A stretch of DNA of 10,015 bases, taken from positions 1-10,015 of the forward strand of contig JAISKR010000173.1 in assembly GCA_031260845.1 (NCBI GenBank). The letters are read 5' to 3'. This DNA is from Bacteroidales bacterium. GTDB taxonomy: Bacteria; Bacteroidota; Bacteroidia; Bacteroidales; UBA4181. Positions 1-6,371 of this stretch are shown one piece after another. The first letter of the stretch is position 1. Every line of letters starts with the position of its first letter. Under the pieces are notes generated by a model that saw nothing but the letters and a program-made list of their open reading frames with translations, made no database searches and was not told the origin of the DNA. The position numbers and the translations under genes were made by a program.

Positions 1-1820
1 TTATAGTTTAAAAGTACCGGGTTGTATGTGAGAGGGTAAAGAGAACCTTGCAGCCGCATTTCTTCCGGTTCCGGCATACCGAAGTTTTTCATTTGAGAAT
101 GGAACAATTCGACATTGAGCAGGATACGCTTTCCGATACGTTGTCGATAGCCTAATTCATACATATCCGCCACGACAAGTTTGAGGTCTTTTTCTCCGGT
201 CATCCGTATTTCTACCGGAAGGTTTCCCACCATGGGATTTTCCATGAAAACAGACGAATTGCTGTTGGCATTGAGCATGAACGGACTCTGGTTGGCGCGT
301 GAATAGACCGCACGGACGAGGCTGCCTTCATTGAATTTGTAATTACCCAGTAATTGCCACGTAAGATACGGTTTTTCAGGCACTTTATTGCTCTCCAACC
401 GCAATGCTCCGCTCAACCGCAATTTCTCAACCGGCTTGTAATCCGCCCGTATGCTGGGTGCGATGGAGTACAACACCTGCGTACCTTTAAAATACGATTG
501 ATTTTCAGGATGCGACTCTCCATTGTTGGTAATATAAGAGAAATTAAGCCCCGGACTGATGGTTACCCGGCTCCATTGATGGCTGTATTCGATATCGAAA
601 TTGAAATTGGACTGGTCTGTGCGAAGCCCCGGACTACCGCCTGCTATATTGCCCCATCCCCATGTGTAATCCGTATGGATGTTGAAATCGTAGATTTTCG
701 ATTGCAGGTTGACATATTGCAATGCGCTTTGCCGTTCGGAATGAGCAAAGAAATACAAATCCAAATTGGATGAGATGGCGGTGGAATTTTGTATTCCGGC
801 GGTCAAGTCGAACTGTACGTTTTCGTTGATCGTGTAGGACACCAACCCGTTGACGCCGAATGATTGCAGCCCTCTGTTGGAATCCTTGAACATTTTTTCA
901 GGATCCATCCCCTGTATCACAGCCGAGTCAACAGGATAATATCTGGCGGAAATTCCATCCGCAGCCACCGGATGAGTAAGATAGTAAAAAATATCCGATT
1001 GTGCCCGGTCTCTGTAATTGTAATTACCTGATATTCTATATTTAAACTTCTCATTCACATTATTCAATAACGACAAACTCTGGTGACCTGCACCCCTTCC
1101 GTTGACAGGACTCGCACCGTTGAATATCCCTCCCAAAGACGTATTGGCTTCAATGCAAACTCTGTCGCCGGCAGACTTTTTGGTGATGATGTTGATTACA
1201 CCCGTTACAGCGTTGGCGCCGTACATGGCGCTGGCAGCCCCTCTGATTACCTCAATACGTTCAATATCAGACACTCCGATAGATAATGCTTCCCAAAACG
1301 TGCCGCCGGTAAGGAAGGAATATACAGTTCGTCCGTCTATCATCACCAAAGTCATGGTATTTTCGGAAAACAGGCTCTGCTGACCGGCTATATTGTTGCT
1401 CCCGCGAATATGCACATCATAGTTGCCGTTGGTTTTTTCGCGCACAATCACACCCGGCAGCAATCGCAATACTTCGGGAATAGAAAGCGCTCCGGAGCGT
1501 TGAATGTCTTCGGCTGTCAGAACAGAGGTAGAAAGAGGCGTGTCAAAATAACTTTCATCCCGCTTGGAGGCAATGGCAACATCCTTGTTCAACAGCATAT
1601 TGAACAAATCATCAATGGGAATCCCCACCAATTCTGATATTTTAACGATGTCTTCCAACGGATAGGCAGACAATTCGTCAAAACTCATGGCTAAAATATT
1701 TTCTTGAGTCAATTTTTCGACTGGTGTAAGTTGCGCCGTCAAAAAGAAACAATTTGACATTGCAAAAAGAAACACCACAAAAAAACGTTCAACCAAACCT
1801 AAATAAAACCTTCTCTTCAT
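1..1820 (-). CDS. TonB-dependent outer-membrane receptor, C-terminus beyond the window
   Basis: Reading the minus strand from ATG at 1820 gives 606 codons without a stop, ending two bases into a codon at the left edge, so the gene is cut by the window and not broken. Residues 1-30 look like a Sec signal peptide (basic start, hydrophobic core, likely cut near LTA-Q). The plug domain spans about 83-215: SKRDESYFDTP, TAEDIQRSG (102-110), SIPEVLRLLPGV (113-124), MIDGRTVY (160-167), IERIEVIRGAASAMYG (186-201) and GVINIITKK (207-215). The rest is barrel-like, with alternating aromatic/polar strands and an ELGYRQRIGKR stretch (555-565) near the end of what is visible. Such receptors import chelates, vitamins or glycans using TonB/ExbBD energy. 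There is no CarbopepD-type N-terminal extension and no SusD gene beside it on the visible side, so it resembles the BtuB/CirA type more than SusC. The substrate cannot be read from sequence. Probably 50-150 residues are missing. Confidence 0.95.
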   Translation of the reverse strand, partial: MKRRFYLGLVERFFVVFLFAMSNCFFLTAQLTPVEKLTQENILAMSFDELSAYPLEDIVKISELVGIPIDDLFNMLLNKDVAIASKRDESYFDTPLSTSVLTAEDIQRSGALSIPEVLRLLPGVIVREKTNGNYDVHIRGSNNIAGQQSLFSENTMTLVMIDGRTVYSFLTGGTFWEALSIGVSDIERIEVIRGAASAMYGANAVTGVINIITKKSAGDRVCIEANTSLGGIFNGASPVNGRGAGHQSLSLLNNVNEKFKYRISGNYNYRDRAQSDIFYYLTHPVAADGISARYYPVDSAVIQGMDPEKMFKDSNRGLQSFGVNGLVSYTINENVQFDLTAGIQNSTAISSNLDLYFFAHSERQSALQYVNLQSKIYDFNIHTDYTWGWGNIAGGSPGLRTDQSNFNFDIEYSHQWSRVTISPGLNFSYITNNGESHPENQSYFKGTQVLYSIAPSIRADYKPVEKLRLSGALRLESNKVPEKPYLTWQLLGNYKFNEGSLVRAVYSRANQSPFMLNANSNSSVFMENPMVGNLPVEIRMTGEKDLKLVVADMYELGYRQRIGKRILLNVELFHSQMKNFGMPEPEEMRLQGSLYPLTYNPVLLNY

Positions 1821-1853
1821 TATTCCATCTTATTGAAATACAACAGACTAACA

Positions 1854-1869
1854 ACGCTACAGATAGCGT
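1854..1869 (-). repeat. Short inverted repeat in the receptor leader
   Basis: ACGCTA (1854-1859) and TAGCGT (1864-1869) are perfect complements separated by four bases, giving a 6-bp stem. It lies 34-49 bases upstream of the receptor ATG and inside the transcript if the -7 element at 1892-1899 is used. It could be a small leader hairpin. A second pairing, CAGATA (1860-1865) with TATCTG (1885-1890), would compete for part of the same sequence, but its far arm sits about at the predicted transcription start. No known riboswitch consensus is visible. Confidence 0.3.
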
Positions 1870-1891
1870 AATTTTCGCATAACTTATCTGA

Positions 1892-1899
1892 CAAATGTA
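1892..1899 (-). promoter_or_regulatory. Candidate -7 element for the TonB-dependent receptor
   Basis: The plus-strand CAAATGTA reads TACATTTG on the minus strand, an exact match to the Bacteroidetes -7 consensus TAnnTTTG. Transcription would start around 1885, leaving a leader of about 65 bases before ATG 1820. I could not find a TTTG at the expected -33 distance (the spacer region is almost pure A/T), so the call rests on the -7 element and its position alone. Confidence 0.4.
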
Positions 1900-1989
1900 G
1901 GGATTTTATTTAAATAAAATGTATTTATTCAAAAAAAAAACGTAATTATTCACTTTTTCGTTACTCTTTATCAGGGATGTACACAAACC

Positions 1990-2020
1990 TTTCTTGATTA
2001 TTATATTTTTTGTACTTTTG
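1990..2020 (+). promoter_or_regulatory. Promoter for the NlpC/P60-plsY-phosphoesterase group
   Basis: TACTTTTG at 2013-2020 matches the Bacteroidetes -7 consensus TAnnTTTG exactly. TTTC at 1990-1993, 19 bases upstream, is a one-mismatch -33 element. The following bases are TGGCGCAATT; the A at 2027, seven bases past the -7 element, is a plausible start site. That gives a very short leader of about 13 bases before ATG 2040. The same CGCA at the same distance occurs at the promoters near 5326 and 7409. Confidence 0.7.
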
Positions 2021-2039
2021 TGGCGCAATTATGTAATAC

Positions 2040-2807
2040 ATGACGTCATCGGGAATATCCCTTTTAAGCAGTGTCGCTATGCGTGCGCAGCCGTCGGAAA
2101 CCGCAGAAATGGTTTCGCAGTTGCTGTTTGGCGACAGTTTTTCGGTGTTGCAAGCCAACGCCGGATGGCTTCGTATTCGTACCCATTCGGACGACTACGA
2201 GGGATGGACGTCCGCAAATATGGTTACACTCGCCGACGAAGCCTCTCCCCCACCCTATCCCCGCAAGGATTGGGAAAAATCACATATTGTATCCCGTCCT
2301 TTAACCGTCTGCCGGATAATGCCGGATAATGTGACGGTATATCTCGCCGGAGGCAGCATTTTCCATGAGTTGCCGTTCCGGTTTGCCGGAAAAACCTATA
2401 CCTTAGAAGAAGGCGCCACCGATATAACCGGTCGTGACGCGGTGATGCTGGCAGAACAATACCTCGGCGCCCCGTATTTGTGGGGCGGCAAAACGGTGTT
2501 CGGGATAGATTGTTCCGGTTTGGTGCAGGTAGTATGCCGCATGGTCGGGAAATCCCTGCCCCGTGACGCCTCCCAACAGGCAAATTGCGGAAAACCGGTT
2601 GCATTTGAAGACGTTGCTCGCGGCGATTTAGCCTTTTTCAGCAATGAGCAGGGAAAGGTGAAACACGTCGGCATCCTTTGCGGCGACGGCAGTATCATAC
2701 ACGCCTCTGGTTGTGTGCGCAAAGATTCTTTCGACCAAAAAGGTATATTACATTCAACAGAAAAACGTTATACACATTATTTACATTCAATAAGAAGATT
2801 ATGTTGA
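2040..2807 (+). CDS. YkfC-like NlpC/P60 murein-peptide endopeptidase with SH3b domains
   Basis: This 255-residue protein has an N-terminal bacterial SH3 domain (about 5-63, including a GWLRIRTHSDDYEGW stretch), a second SH3b-like segment (about 80-128) and an NlpC/P60 cysteine peptidase domain (about 130-250). The catalytic Cys is C158 in GIDCSGL. The His is H209 in KHVGI and the third residue H221 in IIHASG; the 12-residue step between them matches YkfC-type enzymes as I remember them. YkfC cleaves the gamma-D-Glu to diamino-acid bond in L-Ala-D-Glu-containing peptides during murein turnover. The N-terminus is not a signal peptide, which fits cytoplasmic recycling. ATG 2040 is chosen because the SH3b domain begins at once; an ATG-TAA pair lies nine bases upstream at 2031-2036. 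The gene shares its last seven bases with plsY. The exact peptide specificity is inference. Confidence 0.92.
   Translation: MTSSGISLLSSVAMRAQPSETAEMVSQLLFGDSFSVLQANAGWLRIRTHSDDYEGWTSANMVTLADEASPPPYPRKDWEKSHIVSRPLTVCRIMPDNVTVYLAGGSIFHELPFRFAGKTYTLEEGATDITGRDAVMLAEQYLGAPYLWGGKTVFGIDCSGLVQVVCRMVGKSLPRDASQQANCGKPVAFEDVARGDLAFFSNEQGKVKHVGILCGDGSIIHASGCVRKDSFDQKGILHSTEKRYTHYLHSIRRLC
2311..2330 (+). repeat. Tandem 10-bp direct repeat inside the NlpC/P60 gene
   Basis: GCCGGATAAT occurs twice in direct succession (2311-2320 and 2321-2330), within the linker between the two SH3b-like segments (around residues 92-97). Ten is not a multiple of three, so gain or loss of one unit would shift the frame. 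The present two copies keep the gene open. Two copies alone do not show that it varies. Confidence 0.8.
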
Positions 2808-3424
2808 CCAATGGTATTATTTTGATTTGTGCCTATCTGTTAGGCTCTATTCCGTCGGCTGTGTGGATTGGCAAGGCTTTGCACGGAGTAGATGTTCGCG
2901 AACACGGCAGTAAAAACGCAGGCACCAACAACACCATGCGGGTGTTGGGCGTTGCTACCGGCATTCCGGTGTTGTTGATTGATGTGTTCAAAGGGTTTGC
3001 AGCCATCAAATTGGGGTTGCTGTCGCCTGTGTATGAAGCAGGCAGCAATGCGCTGGTTACGTTTCAGTTGGTTTTAGGATTTGCGGCAATTGCAGGTCAT
3101 ATCTTTCCGATTTTTGCCGGTTTCAGAGGGGGAAAAGGCGTAGCGACCGCCGTAGGCATACTGTTGGCGCTTCATTTGCCTGCCACCCTTGTGTCTATCG
3201 CAGTGTTTTTTCTGACATTGTGCATCAGCAAATACGCATCCGTCAGTTCGCTCATGATGGGGACAGCCTTTCCTGTTTCCATCATCTTCATTTTCAAACC
3301 GGATTCCATTTCGCTAAAAATCTTTTCAGTAGTGGTATGCGTACTTCTTTTTGCCACCCATCACGCAAACATAGCCCGTCTGCTGAAAGGCGAGGAAAGC
3401 AAAGCCACTTTTCTATTCCATTAA
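2801..3424 (+). CDS. plsY: Acyl-phosphate:glycerol-3-phosphate acyltransferase PlsY
   Basis: PlsY is the inner-membrane enzyme that transfers a fatty acid from acyl phosphate (made by PlsX) to glycerol 3-phosphate, giving lysophosphatidic acid, the first committed step of phospholipid synthesis. The 207-residue product has the three family signatures: GSIPSA at 15-20, GSKNAGTNN at 36-44 (usually G-S-x-N-x-G-A-T-N, so slightly divergent) and GH-x2-P-x3-GFRGGKG at 99-113. About five hydrophobic helices are visible (2-22, 52-72, 84-105, 115-142, 150-165, with 172-187 last). ATG 2801 is chosen over an in-frame upstream ATG at 2678 because the added 41 residues are basic, unlike PlsY and overlap the peptidase gene. 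The start overlaps the peptidase stop by seven bases, which suggests translational coupling; AAGAAG just upstream is a weak purine-rich patch. Confidence 0.96.
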   Translation: MLTNGIILICAYLLGSIPSAVWIGKALHGVDVREHGSKNAGTNNTMRVLGVATGIPVLLIDVFKGFAAIKLGLLSPVYEAGSNALVTFQLVLGFAAIAGHIFPIFAGFRGGKGVATAVGILLALHLPATLVSIAVFFLTLCISKYASVSSLMMGTAFPVSIIFIFKPDSISLKIFSVVVCVLLFATHHANIARLLKGEESKATFLFH

Positions 3425-3466
3425 TTATTACTATTTTTTGCAGCACATATCAAATTCAATCATAAA

Positions 3467-5305
3467 ATGAGAAGATATATTTTATCAATGTTGCTGATTT
3501 TCGGCACTTTGACCGGATACAGCCAGTCGCGTGTGGAAAATACCCTTCGGGTGATGAGTTACAATATTTGCAACGCCCGCGGGTTGGACGGCAACGTGGA
3601 TTACCGACGGGTTGCTGACGTTATTGACCGTTTGGCGCCTGATGTGCTTGCCGTGCAGGAATTGGACAGCGTAACCGAGCGCAGCAAAGGCGTGGATGTA
3701 CTGTCGCATCTGGCTGAACTCACGAAAATGTACGCTGTTTACGGAGCATCCATTCCGTTTGATGGCGGTAAATATGGCATCGGGGTATTGTCGAAGAAGA
3801 AACCCTTGTCGTGGAAACGTATTCCGCTTCCCGGACGCGAAGAACGCCGCTCTTTGCTGATAGTTGAATACGAACAGTACGTATTTTGCTGCACCCACTT
3901 CTCGCTCACCAATGACGACCGGCAAGCGTCAGTAGCCATCATTGATGAGGCTGTCAAGGACTTCGACAAACCTGTTATTCTTGCGGGCGATATCAACTCG
4001 AAGCCTGAATCACCTGTATTGTCGGCATTTGCGGAAAAATGGGTTACATTGAGCAATCCTAAACAGTTCACCTTTCCTGCAAATGAGGCAAAACAAACCA
4101 TTGACTATATTTTCGGTTACAAGCCAAAGGGTTACAGATATTCCGTATGGCAAAACGGCGTTCCGTCTGAGCCTTTCGCTTCCGACCATCTGCCTCTTTT
4201 TGCGGATGTGCGCCTGAAAACGCCCAAAAATACGATTTTCCGCACACCGGCATACTTGCAACTGCCTTCTCAGGATGGCGTCACCGTGATGTGGCTGTGC
4301 AATGTTCCCTGCCACAGTTGGGTGGAAGTGGGTACGGACAGTCTGAATCTTCGCAAAGTCCGCGCTTACGTGGAAGGCGAAGAGTTGGCTTACAATACGA
4401 CCAACCGCATCCGCTTGACGGGACTGCAACCCGGCACACGCTACTATTATCGCATTTGTTCGCGCGAAGTTACTCTCTATCAGCCCTACAAAAAGGAATT
4501 TGGCGATACGGCTATCAGCAAAATATTCAACTTCAAAACGTTGGATGACAAACAAACGGATTTTACCGCATTGATATTCAATGATATTCACGATAATTAC
4601 GGGTTATTCGACCGCCTTCACGAGCAGGTGAAGGACATTCCCTGCGACATGGTGTTTTTCAACGGCGACTGCATTGCCGACGTGCAGACTGAGGCGCTTG
4701 CTGTCCGCAGTATCTCGCATTACAGCGAAGGAATAGGCGCTACCAATGTGCCAAGCATCTATATCCGCGGAAATCACGAAACACGCGGCGCATACTCTCT
4801 GTTTCTGTGGAATTTGCTCGAACGCAGGGGAGAACATTCCTACGGCGCTTTCAATATCGGCGACACACGCTTTGTAGTGCTCGATTGCGGCGAAGATAAA
4901 CCGGACGACCATCCAGAATATTTCGGATTGAATGATTTTACCCAATATCGCAAAGACCAAGCGGAATTTCTGCGGAAAGAGGTGGCTTCCAAGGAATTTA
5001 AGTCTGCCGCAAAGCGCGTTTTAATTCACCATATTCCCGTGTATGCCGGCGGAAAATACAATCCCTGCCGCGAATACTGGGGCGGCATCCTTGCCAAAGC
5101 CAATTTCGATATCTGCTTTAACGCTCATCTTCATAATTTCAACTATATTCCCAAAGGAAAAGAGGGCAACAATTTTCCGGTGGTGATAGGCGGAGGCAAC
5201 TATGACAAAAACGCCACCGTAATGGTGCTTAGCAAAAAGGGCAAAAATATGACGCTGAAAGTGCTGAATGTCAATGGTGAAACTTTATTATCACTGAATT
5301 TGTAG
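3467..5305 (+). CDS. Exported fusion of an EEP-family phosphodiesterase and a calcineurin-like metallophosphoesterase
   Basis: This 612-residue protein combines two unrelated phosphoesterase folds. Residues 1-20 are a signal peptide, likely cut near YSQ-S. Residues 25-250 are an endonuclease/exonuclease/phosphatase (EEP) domain: MSYNI (30-34), VQELD (63-67, metal ligand E65), CTHF (142-145, H144), AGDINS (173-178), TIDYIF (211-216) and SDH (239-241). After a linker of about ten residues comes a fibronectin-III-like domain of purple-acid-phosphatase type (261-358; TGLQPGTRYYYRI at 318-330). The calcineurin-like domain follows (about 366-600) with every expected metal motif: NDIH (372-375), NGD (399-401), GNHE (435-438), HH (521-522) and HLH (554-556). 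It should be periplasmic or surface-exposed and cleave phosphate esters. The substrates are unknown; nucleotides, sugar or lipid phosphates are all possible. It starts 42 bases after plsY and probably shares its transcript. Confidence 0.92.
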   Translation: MRRYILSMLLIFGTLTGYSQSRVENTLRVMSYNICNARGLDGNVDYRRVADVIDRLAPDVLAVQELDSVTERSKGVDVLSHLAELTKMYAVYGASIPFDGGKYGIGVLSKKKPLSWKRIPLPGREERRSLLIVEYEQYVFCCTHFSLTNDDRQASVAIIDEAVKDFDKPVILAGDINSKPESPVLSAFAEKWVTLSNPKQFTFPANEAKQTIDYIFGYKPKGYRYSVWQNGVPSEPFASDHLPLFADVRLKTPKNTIFRTPAYLQLPSQDGVTVMWLCNVPCHSWVEVGTDSLNLRKVRAYVEGEELAYNTTNRIRLTGLQPGTRYYYRICSREVTLYQPYKKEFGDTAISKIFNFKTLDDKQTDFTALIFNDIHDNYGLFDRLHEQVKDIPCDMVFFNGDCIADVQTEALAVRSISHYSEGIGATNVPSIYIRGNHETRGAYSLFLWNLLERRGEHSYGAFNIGDTRFVVLDCGEDKPDDHPEYFGLNDFTQYRKDQAEFLRKEVASKEFKSAAKRVLIHHIPVYAGGKYNPCREYWGGILAKANFDICFNAHLHNFNYIPKGKEGNNFPVVIGGGNYDKNATVMVLSKKGKNMTLKVLNVNGETLLSLNL

Positions 5306-5333
5306 TCAGAATTATTAATAAGTTGTATCTTTA
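5299..5333 (+). promoter_or_regulatory. Promoter for pta and the dehydrogenase-family gene
   Basis: TATCTTTA at 5326-5333 matches TAnnTTTG at all but the last base. It is followed by CCGCGCAATT, so A5340 is a plausible start site with a leader of about 19 bases to ATG 5359. A TTTG at 5299-5302, overlapping the stop of the upstream gene, is a possible -33 element, but its 23-base spacer is longer than the usual 19-21. The close likeness to the 2013 promoter (both end in GCGCAATT at the same distance) is the stronger argument. Confidence 0.6.
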
Positions 5334-5358
5334 CCGCGCAATTAATTTTAAAAAAAAT

Positions 5359-6360
5359 ATGGATTTTATTCGGAATATCATTGAAAATGCCAAAAAGCAG
5401 GGGAAACAAATTGTGCTTCCCGAAGGTTTGGAAGAGCGGACTTTGAAAGCCGCCGATTATGTGCTGGCAAACGGCATCGCACGGATTACGCTGTTGGGCA
5501 ATCCTGACGCCATTCAGCAGAAAGCCGCCACGCTTGGGCTGAAAAATATCGGCAAAGCACTCGCCATTGACCCTAAAAGCCACGCCAAAAAAGCGGACTA
5601 TATCAATCTGATGCTGGAATTGCGCAGAGCGAAAGGGTTAACGGACGAGAAAGCCGAAAAACTCATCGAAGACCCGCTGTATCTGGGGGCTGTGATGATT
5701 AAAGCCGGTGACGCCGACGGCGAAGTGGCAGGCGCCATGAATGCCACCGGCGACGTGCTTCGTCCCGCCTTTCAGTATGTGAAAACCCTGCCGGGCACTA
5801 CCGTTGTGTCGGGCGTGTTCTTCATGATACTCAAAGACAAAGAATTTGGACACGACGGCATCATGGTGTTTGCCGACTGTGCTGTGCATCCGAACCCTAC
5901 CGACCGCGAATTGGCAGAGATAGCCGTTACCACAGCAAAGACAACCCGCGCTCTCGGTGGTTTTGAGCCGAAAATAGCCATGCTCAGTTTCTCTACCAAA
6001 GGAAGCGCAAGCCATGAAATGGTGGATAAGGTGCGAAACGCCACGCAGATAGCCAAAGAGGCGGCGCCCGACCTCGCTATCGACGGCGAATTGCAGGCAG
6101 ACGCCGCCATTATTCCCGCCATCGGCGCCAGCAAAGCGCCGGGCAGCGCCATTGCAGGACAGGCTAATGTCCTCATATTCCCGACTTTGGAAGCCGGCAA
6201 CATTGGGTACAAATTAGTGCAACGATTCGCTCACGCCGAAGCCATCGGACCCATCTTGCAAGGCATGGCGGCGCCTATCAACGACCTTTCGCGCGGCTGT
6301 TCCGCAGAAGATATTATCACCATGATAGCAGTTACTTCCAATCAAGCGGCTCACAAATAA
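5359..6360 (+). CDS. pta: Phosphate acetyltransferase
   Basis: Pta converts acetyl-CoA and phosphate to acetyl phosphate and CoA. With acetate kinase it makes ATP during fermentation to acetate, and it runs in reverse to use acetate. The 333-residue product is the short, catalytic-domain-only form, without the N-terminal regulatory domain of the long enterobacterial enzyme. Family stretches include VLPEG (19-23), GDADGEVAGA (117-126), FADCAVHPNP (171-180), SFSTKGSA (210-217), DGELQADAA (242-250), KAPGS (259-263), LEAGNIGYKLVQR (277-289) and LSRGCSAED (310-318). S311, R312 and D318 correspond to the active-site Ser309/Arg310/Asp316 of the Methanosarcina enzyme as I recall its numbering. ATG 5359 is chosen because the family N-terminus starts there and an upstream in-frame ATG at 5323 lies before the predicted start site. 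No acetate kinase gene lies in the window. A phosphate butyryltransferase role is less likely given the length and motifs. Confidence 0.96.
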   Translation: MDFIRNIIENAKKQGKQIVLPEGLEERTLKAADYVLANGIARITLLGNPDAIQQKAATLGLKNIGKALAIDPKSHAKKADYINLMLELRRAKGLTDEKAEKLIEDPLYLGAVMIKAGDADGEVAGAMNATGDVLRPAFQYVKTLPGTTVVSGVFFMILKDKEFGHDGIMVFADCAVHPNPTDRELAEIAVTTAKTTRALGGFEPKIAMLSFSTKGSASHEMVDKVRNATQIAKEAAPDLAIDGELQADAAIIPAIGASKAPGSAIAGQANVLIFPTLEAGNIGYKLVQRFAHAEAIGPILQGMAAPINDLSRGCSAEDIITMIAVTSNQAAHK

Positions 6361-6371
6361 TCATTTATCCC

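Noticed and set aside
1..20. TTATAG at the left edge as a minus-strand stop codon for the receptor
   Set aside because: The receptor frame starting at 1820 leaves two bases over at position 1, so the TAA is out of frame and the gene continues beyond the window.
354..1637. Several plus-strand open frames (354-773, 1083-1286, 1102-1383, 1410-1637)
   Set aside because: All are antisense to the TonB-dependent receptor, whose plug and barrel motifs are read on the minus strand; their translations resemble no family.
1821..2039. Cobalamin or other metabolite riboswitch before the receptor
   Set aside because: The likely leader is only about 65 bases and no B12-box or other known riboswitch consensus is present.
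2678..2800. N-terminal extension of PlsY from an in-frame ATG at 2678
   Set aside because: The extra 41 residues are basic, not membrane-like, and lie wholly inside the peptidase gene; the family N-terminus begins at 2801.
5323..5358. N-terminal extension of Pta from ATG 5323
   Set aside because: It spans the predicted promoter and would start before the likely transcription start; the Pta family start fits ATG 5359.
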